In this document: positions 54,202-63,733 of the stretch, one piece after another
How positions within the stretch are numbered: the stretch's first letter is position 1
Layout: every line of letters begins with the position of its first letter
Source: Methylotenera sp.
Lineage (GTDB): Bacteria; Pseudomonadota; Gammaproteobacteria; Burkholderiales; Methylophilaceae
Assembly: GCF_030684185.1 (NCBI RefSeq)
Contig: NZ_JAUXOY010000016.1
Location: 124,001 to 188,000 of the forward strand
Direction of reading: 5' to 3'
Length of the DNA stretch: 64,000 nt
The notes under the pieces: model-generated
Told to the model about the DNA's origin: nothing
Databases searched by the model: none
The model's input: the letters and a program-made list of their open reading frames with translations, nothing else
Position numbers and translations under genes: made by a program

Positions 54202-54750
54202 TTACTTACGCTTAGGAAGCATGCGCAGCAGCGTGTTGTCTCGCACAACATAATGATGAAACAAAGCGGCTACAGCATGAAAGCCGACTAGAAAATAACC
54301 CACCGTGCCGCCCGTTTCATGTATTTGTTTGATTAAATCAGCGAGATTTTTGTTTTTACTGACTAGCGCCGGTAATTCAAGCCCGAAAAATGGAATGGGC
54401 TTTCCCGCTGCACTAAGTAAAAGCCAGCCAAGTATTGGCATCGCTATCATCAGTACATAAAGAGCAAGATGCATCAATTTTGCTGATAGGCTCTGCCAAG
54501 CTGCTGGTGCTGGGATAATTTGCGGGCTAGCTGCAGAAATGCGTGCGAATATGCGCACCCAAACTAAAACAAAAACAGAAAGCCCTAGCATGAAATGCCA
54601 GGCTTTTAATGCCTCGCGAGGGTCACTGCCTTTTGGGTAAATTTCACGCAACTCAATACATGCATATACCGCAATAAGCAGCAAGAGCATTAACCAGTGC
54701 AGCCCGATAGATAAAGATCCATATCGTTCTGTTGTACTGCGCATATTCAT
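54202..54750 (-). CDS. Cytochrome b561 family protein
   Basis: A 182-aa di-haem membrane protein with four helices, of the bacterial CybB/YceJ kind. Candidate haem ligands are His18 (IGLHWL), His52 (AWHFML) and two histidines in the last helix (VGFHAVAALFHHY, about 159 and 165-166). Such proteins pass electrons between quinone and periplasmic partners or superoxide; the E. coli homologue acts as a superoxide:quinone oxidoreductase. It stands between the DUF302 and PAP2 genes. A weak copy of the recurring motif lies upstream (54778-54800). Confidence 0.9.
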   Translation of the reverse strand: MNMRSTTERYGSLSIGLHWLMLLLLIAVYACIELREIYPKGSDPREALKAWHFMLGLSVFVLVWVRIFARISAASPQIIPAPAAWQSLSAKLMHLALYVLMIAMPILGWLLLSAAGKPIPFFGLELPALVSKNKNLADLIKQIHETGGTVGYFLVGFHAVAALFHHYVVRDNTLLRMLPKRK

Positions 54751-54846
54751 TTTCTTACCCCCCTTAAAGTCTAAAAATCCGTGCGTTATAGCTTACATAA
54801 AACGTCATCTATAAGAATCGCCTGAAGATTAGTTGGCAGCGAATGC

Positions 54847-55230
54847 TTATTTTGCTTCATCTACCATTTTGATAGTTTTAATTTCAACCTCTTTGGCAAC
54901 TTCAACTAACGCTGCATCTTGCGACAGCGCTGAAAGCATCTGCTCTGGTTTAATCAACCCTATTTTAGTTTTGCCTTTTTCTGTATACACAGAAATTCGA
55001 CATGGTAATGCCATATTTAAGCGCATATCAATAGATAAGACTTTCGCCGCTTGCGCTGGATTACAAACTTCAAAAACCTTGCACTCTTCATCAAAAGCAA
55101 TTCCTTTTGTGCGGAGCGTAGTGCCCAAATCGTGAATATGCAGCACGCCAAAGCCATTGCGGATAACGGCTGATTCAAGGTCTGCAGACGCTTGGCTGAA
55201 TGATTTAATGGTTTCAACTATATAGTACAT
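54847..55230 (-). CDS. DUF302 domain protein
   Basis: A 127-aa protein made of one DUF302 domain, a small alpha/beta fold without signal peptide. Conserved features are MYYIVET at the start, NGFGVLHIHDLG, EECKVFEVCNPAQA, ALPCRISVYTEKGKTKIG and PEQML. The function is unknown, though DUF302 proteins often sit beside sulfur, metal or redox stress genes. I use the ATG at 55230 because family members start there and AAGGAAAG precedes it; a longer frame to 55290 is possible. The gene lies downstream of the divergent motif pair at 55417-55475. Confidence 0.88.
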   Translation of the reverse strand: MYYIVETIKSFSQASADLESAVIRNGFGVLHIHDLGTTLRTKGIAFDEECKVFEVCNPAQAAKVLSIDMRLNMALPCRISVYTEKGKTKIGLIKPEQMLSALSQDAALVEVAKEVEIKTIKMVDEAK

Positions 55231-55800
55231 ATCATCACTTTCCTTTAGATTCGTATTAAACATAATGCACCCTACCTTACTTTTTGACAATCAGTGCATC
55301 ACCGTATGCTTAAACGCCTTGCTTGTAAAAAAATTTCTTTGCGCACTTCGTTTGAAATACTTAGATTAAAAATCCATGAAATTCCATGCTGGACTTTCTG
55401 CTGTTATGCGACAAGCGTCTGTACGCTAACTAACATAGCCACAGTTCATTGACTTATGTGTGTTACCGCACTGACCGCGACTAGATTATCAGGCAGTGTG
55501 CGTAATGTTGGCTACATATCAATCTGTGAAGTTACTTAGCACTCATTGGCAACTATATAAATGAATCCATTTTAATCTATGTTATGCGTGTATAACAGTG
55601 CTGAGGGGTTTCGTGGCTTTAGTTGTGTACCCTACAAACTAGATTAACGTCAAATCTGCTTTAATACTTTCAAACATAAGGTTGGTCATGCTCAAAAAAA
55701 CACAAATTATGTCCCTAGCCACAATAATTCCACCCCTTCCAGCAGTCGTCCAAGTATCTGCTATCAATGCGGTTTACTTGGCAAAAAAGGTGACTTTTTC
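55231..55800. other. Intergenic region with divergent motif pair
   Basis: About 570 bases between DUF302 (minus) and the hybrid kinase gene (plus). No gene is seen. It holds the two 22-base motif copies (55417-55438 minus, 55454-55475 plus). A looser version with TATGT and CGCAC further apart lies on the minus strand around 55491-55518. The rest is unstructured as far as I can tell. Confidence 0.5.
55417..55475. promoter_or_regulatory. Divergent pair of the 22-base GTTAGCG-ACAGAC motif
   Basis: Copy one (55417-55438, minus) equals the copy at 52403 except for one base. Copy two (55454-55475, plus) matches at 17 of 22 positions, keeping TATGT, GTTA, CGCAC and GAC. They diverge with 15 bases between them, placing one toward DUF302 and one toward the hybrid kinase gene. 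This arrangement suggests operator or alternative-sigma promoter elements. Confidence 0.5.
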
Positions 55801-58800
55801 TTGAAAACTACGCATAAATTTTCTTATTTTATTGCACTGGTTGCCCTAATAGTTGCAATAGCGGTGGCAGTTTCAATCTGGTCTTTCGACCAGATTCAAC
55901 AGGCTACTGATGTGCGAAAGCAAAACTCTTTTGTATTAGATAAAGCCAACGCTTTACTATCCTCGTTAAAAGATGCCGAGACTGATCAGCGCGGTTATTT
56001 GCTGACGGGTGACGAGGCCTTTCTGCAACCCTATTTAGTAGCACGCAATAGCGTTAGCGCTGATTTAAATGAATTACGCAAAATCAACTCAAATAACACC
56101 GCTAACATTCACCTGGATGCAATAGCCGTGTTGATTGATGCAAAAATGCAGGCATTGGCGCTTCTGATTGAATTGCGCCGTGAAAATAAGATTGCGGCAT
56201 TAACTACAGAAATGCGCAAAGGGCATGGCAAGCGATTGATGGATTCGATTCGTGCTGAGATGCTTGCATTTACGCAGATTCAGCAGAGCACACTGGCAAA
56301 AAACGATGTCGCCCTCGAATCGAATATGCACCGTATGTTTAACCTCATTATTTTTGCTAGTTTACTGTGGTCACTATTCGCTTTGGCATTTATCTATATC
56401 ATCTATCGACAGTCTCAACAAAAGCTCGAAAAGTTGCTGCATGTCGAAACGCAACAATTGCTACAGGTTCAGGAAGATACCAATAAAAAACTGCAACAGC
56501 TTAATATCACCTTACAAGACAGCGAGGAAAAACTAGCCGTAACGCTCAACTCCATCGGCGATGCAGTGATTACCACGGATGCCAAAGCGATTGTCACACT
56601 ATTGAATCCACTTGCAGAACAACTTACAGGTTGGACACAGGCGGAAGCCGCTGGCCGCCCAATAAGTGAGATTTTCCCCATTATCAACAAAGAAACGCGT
56701 TTATCAGTTGCTATCCCAGTCATGGAAACCTTGGCGCATGGCACTATACAAGGGCTGGCTAACCACACTGTGCTGATTGCACGCGATGGAAGCGAGTGCG
56801 ATATCGCCGATAGCTGTGCCCCAATCCGCAACCGCGACGGACAGGTGGTTGGCGCTGTACTGGTATTCCGTAATGTTTCTGAAGAATATGCAATTCAGCA
56901 GGCCTTGCGCAATACCTCAGTACAAATCCAGACAATTCTTAATACGGTGGCAGACGGCATTATTACGCTGCATGCACGTGACGGTATTATTGAAACGGCC
57001 AATCCGACCGCCTTGCGAATGTTTGGATATACCCCTGCAGAACTTACCGGACGAAACTTTAGCGAGCTGATACCAGAACTTGATCAGGAAAAACGTAACG
57101 GCTCGCTTCAACATTACAGTGCTAGCGATGAGGCGCGTGCGATTGGCCTAGGACGCGAAGTCATCGGCTGGCGTAAGGGCAACAGCTCCTTCCCTTTGGA
57201 AATTGCCGTCAGTGAAATGTGGCTGGGGGATGAGCGTTACTTTACTTGCATCCTGCGTGACATCACGACGCGCAGGCAGGCAGAAGAAGCCTTAATCAAA
57301 GCTGGAGCCTTGCAGAATGCCATTTTTAACAGTGCAAATTTCTCCAGTATCGCCACCGATGCCAAAGGGGTTATTCAAATTTTCAACGTCGGCGCAGAGC
57401 GGATGTTAGGTTACTCAGCCGCCGATGTGATGAATAAAATCACGCCAGCGGAAATTTCTGACCCTGAAGAAATAATTGCGCGTGCCGAGGCATTAAGTAT
57501 TGAACTCAACACGCCGATTAAACCAGGCTTTGATGCACTTGTTTTCAAAGCCTCACGTGGAATCGAAGATATTTACGAACTGACTTATATTCGTAAAGAT
57601 GGCAGCCACCTGCCTGCTGCGGTATCAGTAACAGCGCTACGTGACGACCAAAACACAATCATCGGGTACCTACTGATAGGCACCGACAATACCGTACGCA
57701 AGCAAATTGAAGCAGAACGAACCTTACTTGACCAGGCGTTACAGGTTAAAAATACCGAACTAGAACGTGCACGGCAAATAGCTGATAAAGCCAACCTGGC
57801 GAAATCAGACTTTCTATCCAGCATGAGCCATGAGTTGCGCACACCGCTTGGCGCGATACTGGGTTTTGCCCAACTGATAGAATCCGGAACGCCCCAACCT
57901 ACCCCAACGCAAAAGAAAAGTATTGATCAGATTCTTAAAGCAGGCTGGTACTTGCTGGAGTTAATCAACGAAGTGCTGGACCTTGCGCTGATTGAGTCAG
58001 GCAAGCTGTCACTGTCACTAGAACCCGTTTTTCTGAAAGACCTGTTATTCGAGTGCGAAGCTATGATAGAGCCGCAGGCGCAAAAACGCGGTATCAATGT
58101 GACCTTTACTAAACCCGAAATTGCCTATTGTGTGAATGGCGACCGAACACGGATTAAACAAGTGCTCATCAACTTGCTGTCCAACGCCATCAAATACAAT
58201 AAAGAAAACGGATCAGTCACGGTTGATTGCAAATTAACTCCTGGTGATTCGCTGCGTATCAGTGTGCAAGACACTGGCGCGGGTCTGACGCCAGAACAAC
58301 TTACGCAGCTTTTCCAGCCTTTCAATCGACTTGGTCAGAATGAGAAAGAAGAAGGCACAGGCATAGGCTTAGTGGTTTGCAAGCGGCTGATTGATTTAAT
58401 GAAAGGGAAAATAGGTGTAGAAAGCATCGTCGGCACAGGCAGCATATTCTGGATAGAATTAGACTTATCCGATACAAGTCAATCAAAAGTAACCGCCACT
58501 GAAAGTAAAAATAATGTTGTAAACCATGAGAAAGTGCATGACGATGCGCATTTGCGCACCCTGCTCTATGTTGAAGACAATCCTGCGAATCTAATGCTGG
58601 TTGAGGAGATTATAGCAAGGCGTCCCGATATTCGTTTATTAAGCGCCGTGAACGCTAAACAAGGTGTGACACTAGCGCGCACCAGCCAGCCAGATGTCAT
58701 TTTAATGGACATCAATTTGCCAGGCTTAAGCGGCTTAGATGCGCTTAAAATGTTACTTGAAGACCCGAAAACAGCTCACATACCAGTGGTTGCACTGAGC

Positions 58801-58956
58801 GCCAATGCTATGCCACGTGATATTGAAAAAGGTCTGGAGGCGGGATTCTTCCGTTATCTCACCAAGCCAATCAAAGTCACCGAATTCATGGCTACCTTAG
58901 ATTTAGCACTAAAATTTGCTGAAGCAGAAGCGGCTTTCACCACTCAAAAGGAATAA
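55801..58956 (+). CDS. Hybrid sensor histidine kinase (CHASE3-PAS3-HisKA-HATPase-REC)
   Basis: A 1051-aa membrane sensor. It has a helix (about 10-30), a periplasmic CHASE3 domain (about 35-180, DAETDQRGYLLTGD), a second helix (about 183-203), three PAS domains (about 245-365, 370-490 and 500-635), a HisKA domain with His677 (SHELRTPL), an HATPase domain (LLSNAIKYN, DTGAG, GTGIGL) and a C-terminal receiver domain with Asp970 (VILMDINLPG). The start is a TTG with a weak ribosome binding site. The next gene, a REC-PAS protein, begins 5 bases later, and a Crp/Fnr regulator follows, so the three form one signalling operon. Confidence 0.92.
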   Translation: MKTTHKFSYFIALVALIVAIAVAVSIWSFDQIQQATDVRKQNSFVLDKANALLSSLKDAETDQRGYLLTGDEAFLQPYLVARNSVSADLNELRKINSNNTANIHLDAIAVLIDAKMQALALLIELRRENKIAALTTEMRKGHGKRLMDSIRAEMLAFTQIQQSTLAKNDVALESNMHRMFNLIIFASLLWSLFALAFIYIIYRQSQQKLEKLLHVETQQLLQVQEDTNKKLQQLNITLQDSEEKLAVTLNSIGDAVITTDAKAIVTLLNPLAEQLTGWTQAEAAGRPISEIFPIINKETRLSVAIPVMETLAHGTIQGLANHTVLIARDGSECDIADSCAPIRNRDGQVVGAVLVFRNVSEEYAIQQALRNTSVQIQTILNTVADGIITLHARDGIIETANPTALRMFGYTPAELTGRNFSELIPELDQEKRNGSLQHYSASDEARAIGLGREVIGWRKGNSSFPLEIAVSEMWLGDERYFTCILRDITTRRQAEEALIKAGALQNAIFNSANFSSIATDAKGVIQIFNVGAERMLGYSAADVMNKITPAEISDPEEIIARAEALSIELNTPIKPGFDALVFKASRGIEDIYELTYIRKDGSHLPAAVSVTALRDDQNTIIGYLLIGTDNTVRKQIEAERTLLDQALQVKNTELERARQIADKANLAKSDFLSSMSHELRTPLGAILGFAQLIESGTPQPTPTQKKSIDQILKAGWYLLELINEVLDLALIESGKLSLSLEPVFLKDLLFECEAMIEPQAQKRGINVTFTKPEIAYCVNGDRTRIKQVLINLLSNAIKYNKENGSVTVDCKLTPGDSLRISVQDTGAGLTPEQLTQLFQPFNRLGQNEKEEGTGIGLVVCKRLIDLMKGKIGVESIVGTGSIFWIELDLSDTSQSKVTATESKNNVVNHEKVHDDAHLRTLLYVEDNPANLMLVEEIIARRPDIRLLSAVNAKQGVTLARTSQPDVILMDINLPGLSGLDALKMLLEDPKTAHIPVVALSANAMPRDIEKGLEAGFFRYLTKPIKVTEFMATLDLALKFAEAEAAFTTQKE

Positions 58957-58961
58957 GTATC

Positions 58962-59810
58962 ATGATTACAGAATCAGAAATCCTTAATGCCAGCATCCTG
59001 ATTGTGGATGATCAGGAATCCAACGTAAGCCTGCTGGAGCAACTGCTGAGCGAGTCGGGTTACAAAAATGTCAGATCAACAATGAACCCTAAGGAAGTGT
59101 GTGACTTGCATCGTAAACATCATTACGACCTGATTCTGCTAGACCTGCAAATGCCCGACATGGATGGTTTTCAGGTAATGGAAGCGCTCAAAATAAATAG
59201 TGATGATGCTTATCTTCCAGTTCTGGTGCTGACAGCGCAGCCAAACCATAAACTGCGGGCCCTTCAAGCTGGCGCAAAAGACTTTATCAGCAAACCGTTT
59301 GACTTGGTTGAAGTGAAAACGCGTATTCACAACATGCTGGAAGTGCGGCTTTTGTACAAAAAACTCGATAATTACAACAAAGTGCTGGAACTTACCGTAC
59401 TGGAACGCACCGCCGAATTGCGAGACAGCGAAGCGCGTTATCGCAGCCTGACTGAACTTGCTTCTGATTGGTATTGGGAGCAGGATGAGAATATGAAGTT
59501 CACTAAAGTTTCAGGGCCTGTACGAGAGATGCTCGGCATTCAGATAGAAACTTTGCCAGAAGAATCCAATATCAGCGATATTCAACCAAAAGGCTGGAAT
59601 GAGGTGGAACGAAAAATGCTGCAAGCCACCATTGCAGCACGGCAACCATTTCTGGACTTTGTATTCCACCGCACCAACAGCGATGGCTCGCAAAGAAGTT
59701 TTCAGGTAAGCGGCGAGCCGATGTTCGACGGGCACTGCCGATTTATTGGCTACCGCGGAATTGGGGTAGAACTGACTGGAAAATACAGCTCACAAGATGG
59801 TAATCACTAA
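58962..59810 (+). CDS. Response regulator with REC and PAS domains
   Basis: A 282-aa cytoplasmic protein. It has an N-terminal receiver domain (about 10-130: IVDDQESN, phospho-acceptor Asp in LILLDLQMPDMDG, LTAQPN, SKPFD) and a short helical linker (ELTVLERTAELRDSEARYRSL). A C-terminal PAS domain follows (about 155-275: SDWYWEQDENMKFTKVSG, SFQVSGEPMFDGHCRFIGYRG). It has no DNA-binding, GGDEF or kinase output domain. It lies 5 bases after the hybrid kinase and 2 bases before the Crp-type gene, so it may relay phosphate or act as a sensory adaptor. Confidence 0.9.
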   Translation: MITESEILNASILIVDDQESNVSLLEQLLSESGYKNVRSTMNPKEVCDLHRKHHYDLILLDLQMPDMDGFQVMEALKINSDDAYLPVLVLTAQPNHKLRALQAGAKDFISKPFDLVEVKTRIHNMLEVRLLYKKLDNYNKVLELTVLERTAELRDSEARYRSLTELASDWYWEQDENMKFTKVSGPVREMLGIQIETLPEESNISDIQPKGWNEVERKMLQATIAARQPFLDFVFHRTNSDGSQRSFQVSGEPMFDGHCRFIGYRGIGVELTGKYSSQDGNH

Positions 59811-59812
59811 TC

Positions 59813-60616
59813 ATGTCTACCATCCATAACACTCATAAAACTTCCGCCATTCATGCTAACCCTAGCCAGTCTAACCCTGGTCAATCTAACCCTGGTCAAT
59901 CTAACCCCAGTCAAAATCACCTTCTCGCTGCACTGCCAACAGTTGAATTCGAACTTTTAGCGCCGTTTCTGGAGCTGGTTTCAATGCCGCTTGGTGAAAT
60001 GATCTATGAACCTAACATGCAATTACAGCATGCCTATTTCCCTACCACTTCAATTGTGTCACTGCATTACGTAATGGAGTCCGGCTCATCGGCAGAATCT
60101 GCTGGGGTAGGCAATGAAGGCATGGTCGGTATTTCACTATTCATGGGTGGGGACACCACCTCAAGCTCAGCTGTAGTGCAAACTGCTGGTCAAGCGTATC
60201 GACTGGAACGCCGTATTTTAAAACGCGAATTTGATCGCGGCGGATTTCTGCAACGCTTGCTATTGCGTTATACACAGGCACTGATTACGCAGATGTCGCA
60301 AACCGCGGCATGTAATCGGCATCACTCGGTAGAGCAGCAACTTTGCCGCTGGCTATTGCTAACGCTGGACCGTATGCCAACGAGTGATTTGATTATTACG
60401 CAAGAATTAGTTGCGGGCATGCTCGGCGTGCGCCGTGAAGGCATTACAGAAGCGGCTGGTAATCTGCAGCGCTCGGGTTATATCAATTACCGTCGCGGGC
60501 ATATTTCTGTGCTTGATCGGGCTGGATTAGAAAACCATGTTTGTGAGTGTTACGCCGTAGTTAAAAAGGAAATGGGCCGGCTATTATCTGATGTGCAATA
60601 TCGACAAGAGATTTAA
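59813..60616 (+). CDS. Crp/Fnr-family transcription regulator
   Basis: A 267-aa regulator. After a repeat-derived N-terminal extension (about 1-36) comes a cyclic-nucleotide-binding-like domain (about 40-165, with HAYFPTTSIVSLHYVMESG and GNEGMVGISLFMGG). A C-terminal winged helix-turn-helix follows (about 180-260, LVAGMLGVRREGITEAAGNLQ). It lacks the Fnr N-terminal cysteine cluster and a convincing cAMP-binding Arg-Ser loop, so the ligand is unknown. It is the third gene of the kinase operon (2-base gap). The natural start may lie further in, for example near LLAALPTVEFELL. Confidence 0.9.
   Translation: MSTIHNTHKTSAIHANPSQSNPGQSNPGQSNPSQNHLLAALPTVEFELLAPFLELVSMPLGEMIYEPNMQLQHAYFPTTSIVSLHYVMESGSSAESAGVGNEGMVGISLFMGGDTTSSSAVVQTAGQAYRLERRILKREFDRGGFLQRLLLRYTQALITQMSQTAACNRHHSVEQQLCRWLLLTLDRMPTSDLIITQELVAGMLGVRREGITEAAGNLQRSGYINYRRGHISVLDRAGLENHVCECYAVVKKEMGRLLSDVQYRQEI
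59852..59911. repeat. 15-bp tandem repeat (4 units) near the start of the Crp/Fnr gene
   Basis: Units begin at 59852, 59867, 59882 and 59897; the middle two differ by one base and the outer two are more diverged. They encode Asn-Pro-(Ser/Gly)-Gln-Ser pentapeptides. The unit length is a multiple of three, so the frame is preserved. Confidence 0.92.
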
Positions 60617-60658
60617 AAAAAACTTAATGACACTTAAATACTTTTCAAAAAGCGATAC

Positions 60659-60688
60659 TTGTTAACTCCCCAAATTTGGAGTTAGACT
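60659..60688 (+). promoter_or_regulatory. Candidate MerR/CueR-type promoter-operator of copA
   Basis: TTGTTA (60659-60664) and TAGACT (60683-60688) are 18 bases apart, longer than the usual 17. An inverted repeat TAACTCC/GGAGTTA (60663-60669 with 60678-60684) sits between and over the boxes. A palindrome in an overlong spacer is the hallmark of MerR-family metal-sensor promoters. No cueR-like gene is in the window. Confidence 0.5.
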
Positions 60689-60720
60689 TTTAGTATTGGG
60701 TAGCAAAAGCGGAGTATGCA

Positions 60721-63132
60721 ATGAACGAATCTAAACCTGGTCATTTAACACAAGTTAATAAAACTGCTTCACATGGACATTCATGCTGCTCAACGAATAC
60801 TCCGTTAGCTGCAATCAATACGGCAGTTGATGTATTAAAAGACCCTGTCTGTGGCATGAATGTAACTGTCGATTCACCGCATAAGTTTCAACACGAAGGA
60901 AAATCAATTTATTTCTGCTGTGCTGGCTGTAAAGCCAAGTTCGCCGCCAATCCGGCTAAATATCCGATTGCCGCTCCCGGTTCTTTTGCCCATACAAAAA
61001 CTACTGCCCAACCTGCAAACAGCACTGACACGATATACACCTGCCCCATGCACCCTGAAGTTCGACAGAATCATCAAGGTAGCTGCCCAAAATGTGGCAT
61101 GGCGCTGGAACCTGAGATGCCAACGCTAGAAGCGGATGAGAACCCTGAGTTAGTCGATTTCAAGCGTAGATTTATCTGGACGCTGCCACTCACCGTCATC
61201 GTCACCTTTCTTGCAATGGCAGGTCATCGTCTGCAATGGTTCGAGATGGCTACGCAAAGCTGGATAGAACTTATTCTTTCATTGCCGATTGTATTATGGG
61301 CTGGCTGGCCATTTTTCCAGCGTGGAGTGCATTCAATCATCAACCGCAGCCCGAATATGTGGACACTGATTGGACTAGGTACCTCTGCGGCTTTTATTTA
61401 TAGTGCTATCGCTACGATAACGCCTGGTGTTTTCCCCGCATCATTCATAGCCATGGGGCGTGTGTCGGTCTACTTTGAGGCGGCGGCGGTGATTATTTCA
61501 CTGACCTTGCTCGGGCAGATTCTTGAACTCAAAGCGCGTTCGCAAACTTCGGCTGCAATCAAATCCTTACTAGGTCTTGCGCCAAAGACTGCAAGACGTA
61601 TCAATACCGATGGTACTGAAGAAGACATTCCTCTGGCTCACGTTCATGTCGGTGACACTTTACGCGTGCGGCCCGGTGAAAAAGTGCCGGTCGACGGTGT
61701 TGTAGTCGAAGGTGGCAGTGCGGTGGACGAATCTATGCTGACAGGCGAGCCCATGCCTGTGGCTAAGCGCATTGGCGACCAGTTAATTGGCGCAACACTT
61801 AATACTAACGGCGCACTTGTGATGCGCGCTGAACAGGTAGGTTCACAGACCGTACTGGCGAGTATCGTACAAATGGTGGTGCAAGCACAGCGCTCCAGGG
61901 CGCCGATGCAGCGCATGGCTGACCAAGTAGCAGGTTATTTCGTTGTAACCGTAGTCAGTATCGCCCTGCTGACTTTTGTGGGATGGGGATTGTTTGGACC
62001 GCAAATAAATAGCGAGTCGGGCTGGGTCTACGGCCTAATCAACGCCGTGGCGGTACTCATCATCGCCTGTCCTTGTGCGCTTGGCCTTGCCACGCCCATG
62101 TCGATTATGGTGGCTACTGGCAAAGCGGCGACTCAGGGCATACTATTTCGCGACGCGGCGGCAATAGAGAACTTTCGCAAAGTAGATACATTGATTGTAG
62201 ATAAAACCGGCACATTGACAGAAGGTAAACCACGACTTGATAGTATTGTGGCTCACTCAGACTATACCAAGGATGAGGTACTTTACCTGGCAGCGAGTCT
62301 TGATCAGGGTAGTGAACACCCATTGGCGGATGCTATTGTGCAAGCCGCCCGCGAACGCGGAATGGAACTAGCCAAGGTTGATGGCTTTGAATCCATCACC
62401 GGCATTGGTGTTAGCGGCAATTTGGCTGGCAAACGATTGGCGCTGGGCAATACTGCACTGATGTCCCAGCTAAGTGTAGATATCGAACCGCTTAAGGCTA
62501 AGGCAGAAGCAATGCGAACTGAAGGTGCTAGTGTCATGTTGCTAGCAGTCGATGGCCATTTGGCTGGTTTACTGATAGTGACCGACCCGATTAAAGCCAG
62601 CACCGCAGAAGCGTTATCTACACTTAGGTCATCTGGCATACGGGTCATCATGGCAACAGGTGACGGCCTAACAACAGCGAAAGCGGTCGCCGCCAAATTA
62701 GGTATTGATGAGGTATATGGTGAAGTTAAGCCTGCCGACAAACTGACATTGGTTGATAAATTGCAACGTGAGGGCCACATGGTGGCAATGGCTGGTGATG
62801 GCATCAACGATGCGCCAGCATTAGCAAAAGCCAATATAGGCATTGCGATGGGCACTGGCACTGACGTAGCAATGTATAGCGCCCAAGTAACGCTAGTTAA
62901 GGGTGATTTACGCGGCATTGCGCAAGCCAGAGCCATCTCGGAACAGACGATTACCAACATGAAGCAAAATCTCGGCTTCGCTTTTGTTTACAATTCTCTC
63001 GGCGTACCGCTGGCTGCAGGCGTGCTTTATCCATTCACAGGATGGCTGCTTTCACCAATGATTGCAGCACTCGCCATGAGCCTGAGCTCGGTTTCTGTCA
63101 TTACCAATGCATTGCGCTTGAGAAAGTCTTAA
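60721..63132 (+). CDS. copA: Copper-translocating P1B-type ATPase with YHS and HMBD domains
   Basis: An 803-aa inner-membrane Cu+ exporter. The N-terminus has a His/Cys-rich start (SHGHSCC), a YHS metal domain (41-81: [16 protein letters not shown]) and a heavy-metal-binding domain (106-131: [17 protein letters not shown]) in place of the usual HMA domains. The ATPase core has TGEP, the CPC ion motif (about 450), the phosphorylation site DKTGT (about 494), an HP dipeptide (SEHPLAD), GDGINDAP, and final-helix YN and MSLSS residues that specify Cu+. A metal-sensor-type promoter precedes it. Confidence 0.93.
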   Translation: MNESKPGHLTQVNKTASHGHSCCSTNTPLAAINTAVDVLKDPVCGMNVTVDSPHKFQHEGKSIYFCCAGCKAKFAANPAKYPIAAPGSFAHTKTTAQPANSTDTIYTCPMHPEVRQNHQGSCPKCGMALEPEMPTLEADENPELVDFKRRFIWTLPLTVIVTFLAMAGHRLQWFEMATQSWIELILSLPIVLWAGWPFFQRGVHSIINRSPNMWTLIGLGTSAAFIYSAIATITPGVFPASFIAMGRVSVYFEAAAVIISLTLLGQILELKARSQTSAAIKSLLGLAPKTARRINTDGTEEDIPLAHVHVGDTLRVRPGEKVPVDGVVVEGGSAVDESMLTGEPMPVAKRIGDQLIGATLNTNGALVMRAEQVGSQTVLASIVQMVVQAQRSRAPMQRMADQVAGYFVVTVVSIALLTFVGWGLFGPQINSESGWVYGLINAVAVLIIACPCALGLATPMSIMVATGKAATQGILFRDAAAIENFRKVDTLIVDKTGTLTEGKPRLDSIVAHSDYTKDEVLYLAASLDQGSEHPLADAIVQAARERGMELAKVDGFESITGIGVSGNLAGKRLALGNTALMSQLSVDIEPLKAKAEAMRTEGASVMLLAVDGHLAGLLIVTDPIKASTAEALSTLRSSGIRVIMATGDGLTTAKAVAAKLGIDEVYGEVKPADKLTLVDKLQREGHMVAMAGDGINDAPALAKANIGIAMGTGTDVAMYSAQVTLVKGDLRGIAQARAISEQTITNMKQNLGFAFVYNSLGVPLAAGVLYPFTGWLLSPMIAALAMSLSSVSVITNALRLRKS

Positions 63133-63169
63133 TGCTGGGTTTCGTCGGCTAACTGTCTCAACCAAATGT

Positions 63170-63694
63170 CTAGCATTGCTGGTTTCTTAATGCTTCGCTA
63201 CATCTTAATGCTTCGCTGCGTCTCCGCCACAATCGGTATACCATATAGGCCACTATCGCAACATTACTCACCAGCACAGCAATATTCATTACACTAACAT
63301 GCTGTATCAAATGGCTAATCTCGACAGGAAAATAGATTGCCCCTGAAATCGCAGCCAACCACTCTGCCCAAACGAGATGTTTCCACAATCCATAGCCTTC
63401 AACAAAACGAATAGTCGCATAAACCCAAGCCAACAGAACTACCGTGTGTAGGTTTTCATTACCCATGAAATCGGAATAGTCGAACATGGACTTAAAATAA
63501 TGCGCATCAGAATCAAGATGAAAATAGCTAATCAGCCTATAAGTAAAATCTCTCACATGCTGATTCGCCAAGCTTAGCAATCCCAAACTTGCGATGACTG
63601 CAGCTAACCCTTTGGCTGTTTCAAATAATGCAATTGCACGCAGCGCATGGCGCTGACTGGGCCGCGTAACTAAATTCCGGGCAGGTTTACTCAT
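63170..63694 (-). CDS. DUF2127 family membrane protein
   Basis: A 174-aa protein with four hydrophobic segments (about 20-42, 78-98, 105-125 and 132-155). ALRAIALFETAKGLAAV, a YRLISYFHLDSDAHYF loop and VEGYGLWKHLVWAEWLAAISG match the DUF2127 family, which has no known function. The last residues (RSEALRCSEALRNQQC) come from an 18-base tandem duplication, so the native C-terminus may have been extended. It lies between copA (convergent) and the pagP-like gene. Confidence 0.8.
   Translation of the reverse strand: MSKPARNLVTRPSQRHALRAIALFETAKGLAAVIASLGLLSLANQHVRDFTYRLISYFHLDSDAHYFKSMFDYSDFMGNENLHTVVLLAWVYATIRFVEGYGLWKHLVWAEWLAAISGAIYFPVEISHLIQHVSVMNIAVLVSNVAIVAYMVYRLWRRRSEALRCSEALRNQQC
63185..63220. 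repeat. 18-bp tandem duplication at the 3' end of the DUF2127 gene
   Basis: Two adjacent copies (63185-63202 and 63203-63220) share TCTTAATGCTTCGCT and differ near their right ends. On the minus strand they encode a six-residue repeat with the core SEALR. The third terminal in-frame tandem repeat in the window. Confidence 0.85.
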
Positions 63695-63733
63695 AGGCTG
63701 ACAAAGTGGGGTGAAAAAACAAGAATAAACTAA

